Shown here one piece after another: positions 7,849 to 16,620 of a stretch of DNA of 64,000 nucleotides. The translations under genes were made by a program, and so were the position numbers. How positions within the stretch are numbered: the first letter of the stretch is position 1; each line of letters opens with the position of its first letter. Source of the stretch: Mucilaginibacter rigui (GTDB lineage Bacteria; Bacteroidota; Bacteroidia; Sphingobacteriales; Sphingobacteriaceae); assembly GCF_014773275.1 (NCBI RefSeq), contig NZ_JACWMW010000001.1, forward strand, positions 186,001 through 250,000. The letters are read 5' to 3'. The notes under the pieces were generated by a model, which was not told the DNA's origin, searched no databases, and was given only the letters and a program-made list of their open reading frames with translations.

Positions 7849-9549
7849 TTATATCTTATCCATTTCGGCCTTTACAAATTCGGCCAGTTCTTTTACGTAG
7901 CCGGCGCTAAAATCAAACTTGATGCCCGCGGTTTCGTAAATTTCTGTAATGGTTTTGGTGTAACCCAGCTTTAATGCATCCAGGTATTGCTGCAGGCCTT
8001 TTTCGGGATTTTCTTTATAGTTTTTCCAAACGGCTATAGCGCCAAGCTGGGCCATGCCATATTCAATATAGTAAAATGGCACTTCAAAAATATGCAGCTG
8101 TTTTTGCCACAGGTTTTGTTCGGCTTCGGGATGTTCGCTCCAATCGGCAAAACCGGCTCCAAATGGCTCGTAAATCTTTAACCACGCCTCGGTACGCTCG
8201 GCATCGGTATGGTCGGGGTTAGTATAGATCCAGTGTTGAAACTGGTCTACAACGGCTACCCATGGCAGGGTTTTCAGTACATCGAACAACTGGTCGCGTT
8301 TTGCGCGTTTCAAATCCTCTTCGTTATCAAAATACACATCCCAGTTATCCATCGATATCAACTCCATCGACATGGAAGCCAGTTCGGCAACCTCGCTTGG
8401 GCAATGTTTAAAATCGTTCAGTTCAAGGTCGGCAGTTAAAAAAGTATGTACCGCGTGGCCGCCTTCATGTACCATAGTGGTCAGGTCACGGAAGGTATTG
8501 GCCGAATTCATGAAGATGAACGGTGCGCCCGTTTCAGACAGCGGGTAATTGTAACCGCCCGGTGCCTTGCCTTTGCGGCTCTCTACATCAAACAGGTTGT
8601 TATCTTTCATGATCTCTAAACGCTCGCCCAGGTAACGGTTGATATTGCTGAAACACTGGATAGATTTTTCAACCAGTTCGGCACCGCTGTTAAATGGCTT
8701 AAGGGCCGGCTTGCCGGAAATATCAACATCCATATCCCATGGTTTAAGGGCATCAACACCTAAAGCTTCCTTACGTTTTTCGGCCTGCTCGCGCAGGATA
8801 GGGACGATCTCGGTTTCGATAGCCGCGTGGAAAGCGTAGCAATCCTGCGGAGTGTAATCAAAACGGCCAAGCGCCTGGAACATGTAATCGCGGAAGTTCT
8901 CAAAACCTGCATTCAACGCTACTTTATGGCGCAGGGCACGCAGATGATCGAACAGGGTATCCAATACCGTTTTTTCCTGCAGACGGCGTGCGGTTATCTT
9001 TTCCCAAACTTCCTGGCGCTTGCTGCGGTCAGTATCTTTCAGGAAAACTGAGGCTTGCTCTAAGGTGTATTCCTTCTCGCCGATATGTACGCTCATGGCG
9101 CCGGTAATCGACTGGTATTTTTGCTGCTCTACCTGGATCTCCGTTTGCAGCGGGATATTCTCCTCACGGAAAAGCTCAAGCGATTTTTTAACCGCGCGAA
9201 GCATAATGTAAAATTTCTCTTCGTTCAGTTGGTCAACATATTCGCTTTCGACAAGCTTCTTGTTCAGGTCGTTATTATAGGGAGCTGTTTTTGGCTCTAT
9301 CTCGGTAGCGAAGTATTGGAATTTTTCAAGCAGTTCCTCGCTGGTGGTATCGCAGGTCATGCGGATGTAGCGCCACGCAAAATCTTCTTCAAGGGCGGCT
9401 TGCAGTTCGCTGCCATCCTTTAACCATTGTTCCAGTTCTTCAACTGAATTTATGGGGCGGGCTAATAATTCTTTGTAAATAGGTTCCAGCGTTTCCCATT
9501 TAATTTCAAGGTCGGCCGGGATATATGTTCTTGTTTTTTTATGGATCAT
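7849..9549 (-). CDS. M3-family oligoendopeptidase (PepF-like zinc metallopeptidase)
   Basis: At 566 residues it is the usual length for M3 oligoendopeptidases. The zinc site HEGGHAVHTF places H361, E362 and H365 as HExxH, and the downstream PSEVAELASMSMELI block supplies the third Glu ligand. The substrate-lining GGYNYPLSETGAPFIFMN precedes it, and FQHWIYTNPDH lies toward the C-terminus. The enzyme degrades short peptides in the cytosol. It has no signal peptide. The upstream gap holds only a degenerate word repeat. The start MIHKKTRTYIPADLEIKWETLEPIY is typical for the family. Confidence 0.92.
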   Translation of the reverse strand: MIHKKTRTYIPADLEIKWETLEPIYKELLARPINSVEELEQWLKDGSELQAALEEDFAWRYIRMTCDTTSEELLEKFQYFATEIEPKTAPYNNDLNKKLVESEYVDQLNEEKFYIMLRAVKKSLELFREENIPLQTEIQVEQQKYQSITGAMSVHIGEKEYTLEQASVFLKDTDRSKRQEVWEKITARRLQEKTVLDTLFDHLRALRHKVALNAGFENFRDYMFQALGRFDYTPQDCYAFHAAIETEIVPILREQAEKRKEALGVDALKPWDMDVDISGKPALKPFNSGAELVEKSIQCFSNINRYLGERLEIMKDNNLFDVESRKGKAPGGYNYPLSETGAPFIFMNSANTFRDLTTMVHEGGHAVHTFLTADLELNDFKHCPSEVAELASMSMELISMDNWDVYFDNEEDLKRAKRDQLFDVLKTLPWVAVVDQFQHWIYTNPDHTDAERTEAWLKIYEPFGAGFADWSEHPEAEQNLWQKQLHIFEVPFYYIEYGMAQLGAIAVWKNYKENPEKGLQQYLDALKLGYTKTITEIYETAGIKFDFSAGYVKELAEFVKAEMDKI

Positions 9550-9578
9550 GGGTTTATAAAAATGTAGATATACAAATA

Positions 9579-9668
9579 TGCAGATTAGAGTCTAAAGTCT
9601 AAAGCCCAAAGTCGATAGTAGAAAGTTAAATTTACATACTTCGGACTTTCGACTTCAGACTAACGACT
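9579..9668. repeat. Degenerate word repeats between epimerase and peptidase genes
   Basis: Two runs of short iterated words: GAGTCTAAAGTCTAAAGCCC and then CTTCGGACTTTCGACTTC followed by AGACTAACGACTT. The second kind recurs at 59364-59395 (CTTCCGGACTGCGGACTTCC). The runs end at the stop codon of the epimerase gene. Confidence 0.5.
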
Positions 9669-10597
9669 TACACCGGCTTATATATCGTCTTTGCTACTTC
9701 TTTTATCCCATCTTCATAGCTTGTTGGTTTAAACTTGAAAGCTTTCTCAAATTTATCGGAGTTGAATATATAATCATGATCGGTTTGGTAATACATTTCT
9801 ACCGTGCCGGCAATCAGCTTGTTAAATAAGCCCAGTATCCAAAGCATAAATTTACGTACGCGCATAAATTTTGGCTTAACGCCATAAATGCGTGCGGCAA
9901 GCTCTAAAAACTGGTGACCTGTCATTGCCGGAGCGGTAGGCAGGTGCCAGATCTGGTTGGCACTTTCGGGGTGTTGCCCCAGCAGGTACATGGCGCGGCC
10001 GCAATCGGGGATATAGATAAAATTGTGCAGCTTGTTTGGGTCGCCCATCCATTGCGCGGTTTGTTTTTGGGCATACTTGGCTAATACCATCATATCTAAA
10101 AACGCATTGGTGCTTGTAGTGCCATAAAAATCGGGGGCACGGGCTATGGTGGCGTTCAGGGTGCCTGCGTTCACCTCGCCCATAATGGTGTTGGCTATTG
10201 CCGCGCGCACTTTCCCTTTTTCGCTCGCTGGGTGGTAAGGGGTATCCTCTTTCATCGGGCCGTATATAAGGCCGTACATGTAAACGTTATCGAAGAAGAT
10301 GAGCCTGGCGTTATTTTCCTTGGTTACCTTAATAACATTACTGATGATTATTGGCCATTGTTCCTGCCAGATCTTTACATCATAAACCAAGCCTGCGCAA
10401 AGGTATATTACGGTTGCGCCTTTAACGGCTTCCTGTACTTCGTTGTAATTCAATAAATCGGCTTTGCGCCAGGTAATGTTGTTACCTTCAATATCTACCT
10501 GGCGGCGGCTAACCAACCTTACCGGTATGTTATTTTTTACTAATTCGGTTGTTAAGGCGTTTGCTACCGGCCCGCCGGCCCCTAATATAGTGTGCAT
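9668..10597 (-). CDS. NAD-dependent epimerase/dehydratase family protein (extended SDR)
   Basis: The protein has 309 residues. The N-terminal Rossmann motif is ILGAGGPVANAL (GxxGxxG-like). VIYLCAGLVYDVKIW, FFDNVYMYG and GRAMYLLGQHP follow, as in extended short-chain dehydrogenases. The usual YxxxK catalytic pair is not evident: the Y of MYG is followed by LIYGPMKEDTPY, so this may be an atypical or binding-only member. Substrate unknown. The C-terminus KPTSYEDGIKEVAKTIYK is typical of sugar epimerase-like proteins. The transcript probably starts at the promoter 26 nt upstream. Confidence 0.8.
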   Translation of the reverse strand: MHTILGAGGPVANALTTELVKNNIPVRLVSRRQVDIEGNNITWRKADLLNYNEVQEAVKGATVIYLCAGLVYDVKIWQEQWPIIISNVIKVTKENNARLIFFDNVYMYGLIYGPMKEDTPYHPASEKGKVRAAIANTIMGEVNAGTLNATIARAPDFYGTTSTNAFLDMMVLAKYAQKQTAQWMGDPNKLHNFIYIPDCGRAMYLLGQHPESANQIWHLPTAPAMTGHQFLELAARIYGVKPKFMRVRKFMLWILGLFNKLIAGTVEMYYQTDHDYIFNSDKFEKAFKFKPTSYEDGIKEVAKTIYKPV

Positions 10598-10623
10598 AAT
10601 GTTTTCGTTTTAATTGTATGATA

Positions 10624-10650
10624 CAAATGTACGGCCGCATTGAAAACCAA
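10624..10650 (-). promoter_or_regulatory. Promoter of the epimerase gene (TTG-N16-TACATTTG)
   Basis: On the minus strand TTG (10648-10650) and TACATTTG (10624-10631) are 16 nt apart. The ATG lies 26 nt further on. Confidence 0.6.
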
Positions 10651-10722
10651 AACGTTAACATAAGATAAGAATTTGGCGCTTAGTGAGTGGAGAATGGTGA
10701 ATGGTTTGCATGGCGTTAGTCT

Positions 10723-10851
10723 ACTCACCCGGTCGTTGCTTCGCTTGACCACCCTCTCTTCGCTGCGCGGAAAGAGGGTGAAGCCACTTTTTATCTTCAC
10801 CCTCTTTGCGCAGCAGAGAGGGTCGGCCAGCGTAGCGCAGTCGGGGTGAGT
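10723..10851. repeat. Large imperfect inverted repeat (~129 bp)
   Basis: The left arm (10723-10783) begins ACTCACCCGG and contains ACCCTCTCTTCGCTGCGC. The right arm (10795-10851) is its imperfect reverse complement. The innermost 12 bp (AAGAGGGTGAAG and CTTCACCCTCTT) are perfect. Short open frames across it are incidental. Confidence 0.8.
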
Positions 10852-10856
10852 CGACC

Positions 10857-10937
10857 GCGTTAGGGATTGGCGAGGATACCGGCCTGTGGCTAAGGCCTGT
10901 GCAGTATGAGCATAAAGCCCGGGCCGCAAGCAGCGCC
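10857..10937. repeat. 80-bp dispersed intergenic element, copy 1
   Basis: The core runs from GGATACCGGCC through TAAGGCCTGTGCAGTATGAG to AGCCCGGGCCGCA. The same element recurs at 25158-25237 with about 10 substitutions. It contains self-complementary GGCC and GCCCGGGC blocks but no sustained reading frame. Confidence 0.8.
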
Positions 10938-11028
10938 AAAGTTATAATTCAAAAAAATAATTGTAAAACCCACCGACTTGCATATAGCCGATAGATACAC
11001 TGCGCTATCGCTCAGCATGACAAATAAA

Positions 11029-11631
11029 TTAAATCAATATCCGCTTCCTGATTCTTGATAAGGATACCGGTGTTATACCCAAAAAATTGGCTATATAATG
11101 CTGCGGCATGCGTTGCAGCACATCGCGGCCGGTTTCTAAAAGTTTTAGGTAACGCTCTTCGGGTGTTTGGGTGATGAGGGAGGTTACGCGGTCTTCATAG
11201 CAGATGAGGTAATGTTCGGCTATGAGCCTGCCAAAACGCTCCATTTTATAGGCCAACATAGGGTTGGCCAACATTTTATCCAAATTGGGTTTGCTGATGA
11301 GGATGATCTGCGTAGGTTCAAGCGCCTGGATATAATTGCCGCTCGGTTCGCCGGTTAAAAAACTTTTGTACGAGCTTACAAACTCCCGCTCAAAGCTAAA
11401 GTAACCCGTAACATCGTTACCCTCAATAATGTGATAGTACCTTACCGAACCGGTGAGTACAAAGCCAAAATGCCTGCAAATGGTGCCCGCTTCGGCAAAG
11501 TGCTGTTTCTTTTTGTAGGTGGCCAGGCTAAGGTGCTGGGTAAATACTATCCATTCGGCTTCGTTAAAGCTTACGTATTTTTCAAGGCTTTCCCTGAAAA
11601 CGTTAAGCTGTGCCGATGTTAGCGCATCCAT
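11029..11631 (-). CDS. Crp/Fnr-family transcriptional regulator
   Basis: The protein has 200 residues. The N-terminal ~120 form a cyclic-nucleotide-binding-like beta-barrel (KKKQHFAEAGTICRHFGFVLTGSVRYYH). The C-terminal helix-turn-helix reads LQRMPQHYIANFLGITPVSLSRIRKRI. The cAMP-binding RxS motif of true CRP is absent, as in most Bacteroidota members of this family, so the ligand is unknown. The start overlaps the end of the upstream UbiA-like gene by 13 nt, indicating co-transcription in an engB-ubiA-crp operon. The target is unknown; autoregulation is possible. Confidence 0.88.
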   Translation of the reverse strand: MDALTSAQLNVFRESLEKYVSFNEAEWIVFTQHLSLATYKKKQHFAEAGTICRHFGFVLTGSVRYYHIIEGNDVTGYFSFEREFVSSYKSFLTGEPSGNYIQALEPTQIILISKPNLDKMLANPMLAYKMERFGRLIAEHYLICYEDRVTSLITQTPEERYLKLLETGRDVLQRMPQHYIANFLGITPVSLSRIRKRILI

Positions 11632-12473
11632 ACCCTATCCATTAAAAAAAACGCCGCAAACACCACACTGGCAATGCCGTTGGTAGTCATAAAGGCGATG
11701 TTTACGCGGCTCAGGTCGTTTGGTTTTACCAGCAGGTGCTGATAGATAAGCATGGCGCAAAAGAACGCGATACCGATGTAATAAAGTACACCCACATTGG
11801 TATAAAGCACCGGCATAAAAATAAATATAGCCGAAAATACATGCAACACGGTAGATAACCTTAAGGCGTTAACCTTACCCAGCCATGCGGGGATAGAGTG
11901 CAGCTTTTCGTTCCGGTCAAAATCTTCGTCCTGCAGGGCGTAGATAATATCGAACCCGCTCACCCAGCATAAAACTGAAAGCGAGAAAAATATAGGCGTT
12001 AAGGCAAATGCCCCGGTAACTACCAAATAAGCACCGATAGGGGCGAGCGATAGGCCTAAACCTAATACCATGTGGCAAAGTGCTGTAAAGAGTTTGGTGG
12101 CGCTATAACCCAAAACCACCAGCAAAGCAACCGGCGAAAGGTAAAAGCAAAGCGGGTTAATAAACCAGGTGGTTAATATAAATAAGGCGCAATTGGTTAA
12201 AGTAAATGTCAAAGCCGCCGCCGGAGAAATTCTCCCTGCGGGGATATCCCGCTGTTTGGTACGCGGGTTTTTGGCGTCGATGTTCCTGTCCAGATACCGG
12301 TTAAAGGCCATGGCCGAGTTGCGGGCAAATACCATACAAAGCAGCATCATCACCAGCTTTTGCCACTCAAATTTGTGGTTGGTAGTGGTAACTGCCAAAA
12401 AGAAGCCTATAAAGGCAAACGGCATGGCAAATATGGTGTGCGTAAAAGTTACTAATGATAAATACTTTTTCAT
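11619..12473 (-). CDS. UbiA-family polyprenyltransferase
   Basis: This 284-residue inner-membrane protein has about eight hydrophobic segments. The first Asp-rich motif is NRYLDRNIDAKNPRTKQRDIPAG (N58, D62, D66). The second is GFDIIYALQDEDFDRNEKLHSIP. Both bind Mg-prenyl diphosphate in UbiA enzymes. Bacteroidota members of this 'other UbiA' clade are often named 4-hydroxybenzoate polyprenyltransferase and may prenylate a menaquinone precursor. Without neighbouring quinone genes the acceptor is undecided. It lies 38 nt downstream of engB and overlaps the crp-like gene. Confidence 0.88.
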   Translation of the reverse strand: MKKYLSLVTFTHTIFAMPFAFIGFFLAVTTTNHKFEWQKLVMMLLCMVFARNSAMAFNRYLDRNIDAKNPRTKQRDIPAGRISPAAALTFTLTNCALFILTTWFINPLCFYLSPVALLVVLGYSATKLFTALCHMVLGLGLSLAPIGAYLVVTGAFALTPIFFSLSVLCWVSGFDIIYALQDEDFDRNEKLHSIPAWLGKVNALRLSTVLHVFSAIFIFMPVLYTNVGVLYYIGIAFFCAMLIYQHLLVKPNDLSRVNIAFMTTNGIASVVFAAFFLMDRVWMR

Positions 12474-12511
12474 TGTTTTGGGTTCCCCTCTTGAGTGGGG
12501 AGCAAATTTAT

Positions 12512-13144
12512 TTATTTACTATAATATTCTTCGTCGTAATCGGGTGCTTCAAAGCTTTGGTTAATGTTGCTTATAAATCCCAGGATCTCGTCCCGGCCGG
12601 TGTGCAGCTCGGACGAGGTAATAAAGTGCTGCGGCGCTTCTTCAAAAAAGGCCAGCATGGCTTTGCGGAATTTGGCTATGTTCTGATCTGTTTTCACTGC
12701 TGATTGTTTATCGGCCTTGGTAAATACCAATACAAAGGGCAGGCCTTTTTCGCCCAGCCAACTGCAAAATTCAAGGTCTATTTTTTGAGGCTCCAGGCGG
12801 CTGTCAATCAAAACCATTACACATTGCAGGCTTTCGCGCTTATCAAGGTAGGTTTGGATAAATTTGTTCCAGTCGGCTTTTTTTGATTTGGATGCACGTG
12901 CGTAACCGTAACCCGGCAAATCCACAATGTACCAGGTTTCGTTCACATAAAAATGATTGATAAGCTGGGTTTTGCCCGGTGTTTGCGATGTTTTGGCAAG
13001 CCCCTTTTTTTGCACCAGCATATTTATAAGCGACGATTTACCCACATTACTACGGCCGATGAAAGCATACTCGGGCCTGGTAGGTGGCGGCAACTTTGAT
13101 ATCTGGGTGTTGCTGCAAATAAAGTCGGCAGATTTTATGATCAT
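12512..13144 (-). CDS. engB: Ribosome-biogenesis GTPase EngB/YsxC/YihA
   Basis: At 210 residues it is the usual length for the family. The GTPase motifs run in order: G1 GRSNVGKSS (near residue 28), G2 TPGKTQ, G3 DLPGYG and G4 TKADK. EngB assists late assembly of the 50S ribosomal subunit and is usually essential. A complete promoter ends only 4 nt before the ATG, so the mRNA is probably leaderless. It is the first gene of an operon with the UbiA-like and Crp-like genes. Confidence 0.95.
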   Translation of the reverse strand: MIIKSADFICSNTQISKLPPPTRPEYAFIGRSNVGKSSLINMLVQKKGLAKTSQTPGKTQLINHFYVNETWYIVDLPGYGYARASKSKKADWNKFIQTYLDKRESLQCVMVLIDSRLEPQKIDLEFCSWLGEKGLPFVLVFTKADKQSAVKTDQNIAKFRKAMLAFFEEAPQHFITSSELHTGRDEILGFISNINQSFEAPDYDEEYYSK

Positions 13145-13148
13145 GCTG

Positions 13149-13176
13149 CAAAGGTAGTGTTTTGCGGCTTAACCAA
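13149..13176 (-). promoter_or_regulatory. engB promoter (TTG-N17-TACCTTTG) abutting the ATG
   Basis: On the minus strand TTG (13174-13176) and TACCTTTG (13149-13156) are 17 nt apart, a perfect consensus. Only CAGC lies between the -7 box and the ATG. Confidence 0.7.
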
Positions 13177-13184
13177 CTAAAAGC

Positions 13185-15968
13185 CTAATTACGGCCGGTT
13201 GGGTAGGTTATCATAGGTTTGGCGTTCGTTTTTTTGTCATCCTCTTTTACTGTTGATTTATTAAACTTAAACTGCAGGGTAAGCATAAAGTACCGTTTAA
13301 TAATTTGCGATTGCATATCCGTTATCGAATTTTCATTAATAAAGCGGTACGAGCTGATGTTTTGGTTAAGAATGTCATAACAGGATAGTTTTATCTCGCC
13401 GCGGTCTTTCTTTAAAAACTGGTGGGCAAGGCTCAGGTTAAGCAAATTACTGCTTTTTTGAAAGCCGGGGGCAACCAGCGGGTTATACCTGTAAGTATAG
13501 TTGCCCTCTACATTAAATTTAACCGGTAAAAATATATTGAAGTGAGCATCGGCATTATGGGTAAGGTATTTTTGGTTGGCATAATTAACCCCGCTATAGC
13601 TGGTATAAACATTTGTTATTGTATATTGAGGATCAATCTGGACGATTTCCTTGTAACTAAACGAGAGGCGTTCAGATATGCTGGCGCGATAAGAATCCTG
13701 GAACCCATTCATCCGGTTCAGTACAAAAAAGCCATGGCTTTTAGATAGATTAAAGTTGGTTGAGGCGCTTAACTGAAAGTCGGTTTGTTTTTTAAACTGC
13801 TTACTAACATACCCCCCTAAATTTAAATTGTAACGGCCGTTTCGGTTAATAGGTGTACTTGTTTCTGATAACTGCTCATCAACTGTGCGCTGCCTGAAAA
13901 TGGCGTTTTGTTCAAAAGACGCGCTACCCCTTAAGTTATAACTTATGCCATGCTGATAGTTGTAAACAGAGTAATTAACATCGAAGTTATTACGTGTTGT
14001 AGGTTTTAAGTTTGGGTTACCCGTAACCGAATACGAAGGGCTGAACACCACCGTGTACGGTATAAGGTCGCCAATGTTGGGCAGGTTAACGCCGCGGTTG
14101 TACCCTGCAGAAAAGCCTTTAATATTGATGTTTAAACTGGGAAGCAGGAAAAAATAATGCTGGTTAATATCGGCCACATCCCGTTTAAAAATATTATTTA
14201 CTTGTTGAAACTGGTTGCCCAGGCGCGCTACAATATTTATGTTCTTTGGCAAATTAAATGTGATGCCGGGTGTTACGGTTTGCGACCACGTGTCGCGGGT
14301 AAGGTCGTTGCTTTTAACCAGTAAAAAGCTGTCGTACTCGCCGGTTATGGGGTTATAATCGTAAGTAGACGTTTTGTTAAGGTCATCATTAAACGATGTA
14401 GAGGCGGCAATTTCTGTGGTTAACTTTTTACTTACCGGGTAACGGTAACTTGCCGAGAGGTTTACGGAGGTGCTCCGGTTATCATTATCGGCCCTTTGCC
14501 TGAACGCGTATGAGGGGAAACTCGCCACGTAAGAGGTGTAATCAGTATTGTCAAAATTATGCCCCCTGCCCGGGCTAACGTATAAGCTATGGTCGATGTT
14601 GATTGACGAGCCTTTCTTTTTTAGCTGATGGTTGTAATTTAAAGATTGCTCGAACCGGAACGAATTACCCGAGGAATTGCTGTTACTAACCGAGTTACTG
14701 ATAGGGTTTATAAAGTTGCTGTAACTGTTGCTGCCGTTTTCACTGTTGCCGCTATTGGTATTAAAGGTTAATAATGGCAGGTACCTAAGTTGTGTCTTAT
14801 CGTCCGGTTTCCAGGTTACGGTACTGCTTAAACTGTGCGAATAAGTGCTGCCATGGCGGTTATTTGATGAAGCTGTTACCGCGGTGGTATCGTTTAAAAA
14901 CTGCTGCCGGTTGGTGAGCGTGCTGTTTTCTGATAGCGTGTTTTTATATAGATAGGCTAAATTTACCTTTAGCTTTTTGCCATAATCTGTATTGATATTT
15001 ACACCAGCGTTTGTGGCGGTTTGTTTACCGTTGCCCGCGCCGCCGCCAAACGCAATGCCGCTGCGCGATATGGCCTCGCCGCCGCGGTTTAACCCTCCTG
15101 AGGAGTACAGGTCGTTAAAATCAAATCCTGTGCTGTTTAAATCGTTTGATGCGGCCAGCACGCTTATTTGCAGGGTATCCCTAAACATGTTGAGCAATCC
15201 ACCGGTTTGGTAGTGCCCGTTTGTGCCCAGGCCGCCGTACACTTTGCCGAAAACGCTTTTCTTTAGCGCTTTTTTAAATTTCAGGTTGATGATCTTGTTA
15301 AGTTTTGATTCGGGTATAAGGTGGTCGGGATCGTTCTCACGGTCGTCATAAACCTGCACCTTAGCTATCATATCTGCATCCAGGTTGCGGGACGCGATGC
15401 GCAGATCAGAGGAGAAAAACTCTTTACCATCAACCAGTATCTTGGTCACATCTTTGCCCATTACGGTGATACTGCCATCATTTGCTACTTCTACGCCGGG
15501 TAGTTTTTTCAGCAGGTCCTGTACCACGGCGTTGGGCCGCACTTTAAAAGCCTCGGCGTTAAATTCTATGGTATCCTTACGGATCACAATGGGGATGCGT
15601 TCGCCCGTTATGGTTACTTCCTGCAACTGTTTGGGGTTAAGGTGAACGGCGCCCAGGTCAAGGGTTGTTGTTTTGGCATCAAGCGTAATTAATTTTCGAT
15701 AAGGCTGATACCCCGCAAATGATATAAATACTTTAATAGGGATGCCTTTGGGGATGTTATGCAGGTTAAATACACCGTTTTTATCGCTTATGGTATATGA
15801 TATCAGTGTAGATAGGGTGTCGCGGTTATTTAATACGGCTACAGTTGCAAACTCTACCGGGGTATTGGTTAATGAGTCGGTTACCTTGCCCTTAATAATA
15901 GCTTTATTTTGGGCGCGCAGGTTTACAGCGGCGAATAATAAAACGGGTAACAGTAGATATTTATACAT
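13185..15968 (-). CDS. Outer-membrane beta-barrel receptor with carboxypeptidase-regulatory-like N-domain
   Basis: The protein has 927 residues. A signal peptide (residues 1-19, ending NLRAQ) precedes a CarboxypepD_reg-like beta-sandwich (AIIKGKVTDSLTNTPVEFATVAVL...NGVFNLHNIPKG). A plug-like region follows (VVQDLLKKLPGVEVANDGSITVMGKDVTKILVDGKEFF), then a long barrel rich in Asn, Ser and aromatic residues. This architecture is that of Bacteroidota outer-membrane beta-barrel/TonB-receptor-like proteins. No SusD partner or substrate genes adjoin it, and no clear TonB box is seen, so the cargo is unknown. It is one of three such receptors in the window. Confidence 0.88.
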   Translation of the reverse strand: MYKYLLLPVLLFAAVNLRAQNKAIIKGKVTDSLTNTPVEFATVAVLNNRDTLSTLISYTISDKNGVFNLHNIPKGIPIKVFISFAGYQPYRKLITLDAKTTTLDLGAVHLNPKQLQEVTITGERIPIVIRKDTIEFNAEAFKVRPNAVVQDLLKKLPGVEVANDGSITVMGKDVTKILVDGKEFFSSDLRIASRNLDADMIAKVQVYDDRENDPDHLIPESKLNKIINLKFKKALKKSVFGKVYGGLGTNGHYQTGGLLNMFRDTLQISVLAASNDLNSTGFDFNDLYSSGGLNRGGEAISRSGIAFGGGAGNGKQTATNAGVNINTDYGKKLKVNLAYLYKNTLSENSTLTNRQQFLNDTTAVTASSNNRHGSTYSHSLSSTVTWKPDDKTQLRYLPLLTFNTNSGNSENGSNSYSNFINPISNSVSNSNSSGNSFRFEQSLNYNHQLKKKGSSINIDHSLYVSPGRGHNFDNTDYTSYVASFPSYAFRQRADNDNRSTSVNLSASYRYPVSKKLTTEIAASTSFNDDLNKTSTYDYNPITGEYDSFLLVKSNDLTRDTWSQTVTPGITFNLPKNINIVARLGNQFQQVNNIFKRDVADINQHYFFLLPSLNINIKGFSAGYNRGVNLPNIGDLIPYTVVFSPSYSVTGNPNLKPTTRNNFDVNYSVYNYQHGISYNLRGSASFEQNAIFRQRTVDEQLSETSTPINRNGRYNLNLGGYVSKQFKKQTDFQLSASTNFNLSKSHGFFVLNRMNGFQDSYRASISERLSFSYKEIVQIDPQYTITNVYTSYSGVNYANQKYLTHNADAHFNIFLPVKFNVEGNYTYRYNPLVAPGFQKSSNLLNLSLAHQFLKKDRGEIKLSCYDILNQNISSYRFINENSITDMQSQIIKRYFMLTLQFKFNKSTVKEDDKKTNAKPMITYPTGRN

Positions 15969-16101
15969 GCAGATGATAAGCGTCGGTAAGTTTGTTTAAA
16001 AGTGTACAAAATGTTTTTAATCAGCCCAATCTGTTAACATTTATTAACTATTTGTAATGCAAACATTACATTTGAATAACACCTGTTGACTATAATTAAG
16101 T

Positions 16102-16109
16102 TACATTTG
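16102..16109 (+). promoter_or_regulatory. -7 element TACATTTG of the VOC gene
   Basis: TACATTTG matches TAnnTTTG and lies 21 nt before the ATG at 16131. Confidence 0.55.
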
Positions 16110-16130
16110 TATGTTTAAACATGTAATTTT

Positions 16131-16619
16131 ATGAACGATTATAAAATACCCGCCCAAACCCGAATAGGCCATGTGCACCTAAAAGTAAGCGACCTGCAAA
16201 AATCGATGGCTTTTTACTGCGACTTACTGGGCTTTGAATTGATAACCATGTACGGCGACCAGGCCGCGTTTATTTCGGCGGGTGGCTATCATCACCATAT
16301 CGGGTTAAATACCTGGCAAAGTAAAGGTGCGCCGCCAGCGCCACAATATGCCCCGGGTTTGTTTCATACAGCTATTTTATATCCCGAAAGGAAAGATCTT
16401 GCCGCTATTTTACAAAGGTTAATTGATAATGGATACCCACTTACCGGCGCATCTGATCATGGCGTATCCGAAGCTTTGTATCTGGACGACCCGGACGGTA
16501 ACGGGGTTGAATTGTATTGGGACAGGCCGAAAGATAAATGGCCTACTGACGATGCCGGTAACCTTACCATGTACACGCGCCAACTGGATATCCCGGGTTT
16601 GCTGGCCTTGTTAAAATAA
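16131..16619 (+). CDS. VOC-family protein (glyoxalase/extradiol dioxygenase-like)
   Basis: The protein has 162 residues and two beta-alpha-beta-beta-beta modules. The first starts IGHVHLKVSDLQKSMAFYCDLLGFEL; the second contains GLFHTAILYPERKDLAAIL and ends LYLDDPDGNGVELYWDRP. Probable metal ligands are the His of GHVHL, the His of LFHTA and the Glu of VELYW, the usual H..H..E set of this fold. Close relatives are often called CatE-like catechol-2,3-dioxygenases, but the short single-unit form could equally be a glyoxalase- or isomerase-type enzyme. It has its own promoter and converges with the serine hydrolase. Confidence 0.85.
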   Translation: MNDYKIPAQTRIGHVHLKVSDLQKSMAFYCDLLGFELITMYGDQAAFISAGGYHHHIGLNTWQSKGAPPAPQYAPGLFHTAILYPERKDLAAILQRLIDNGYPLTGASDHGVSEALYLDDPDGNGVELYWDRPKDKWPTDDAGNLTMYTRQLDIPGLLALLK

Positions 16620-16620
16620 G

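Noticed and set aside
10582..10939. Two overlapping minus-strand open frames of 72 and 115 codons.
   Set aside because: They run through the 129-bp palindrome and the 80-bp repeat, are Arg/Ser/Pro-rich as expected from GC-rich repeat DNA, and match no family.
11001..11020. TGCGCTATCGCTCAGCATGA downstream of the Crp-like gene as a full repeat copy.
   Set aside because: It resembles only one arm of the 26469-26530 type and has no partner arm, so it was not listed as a separate element.
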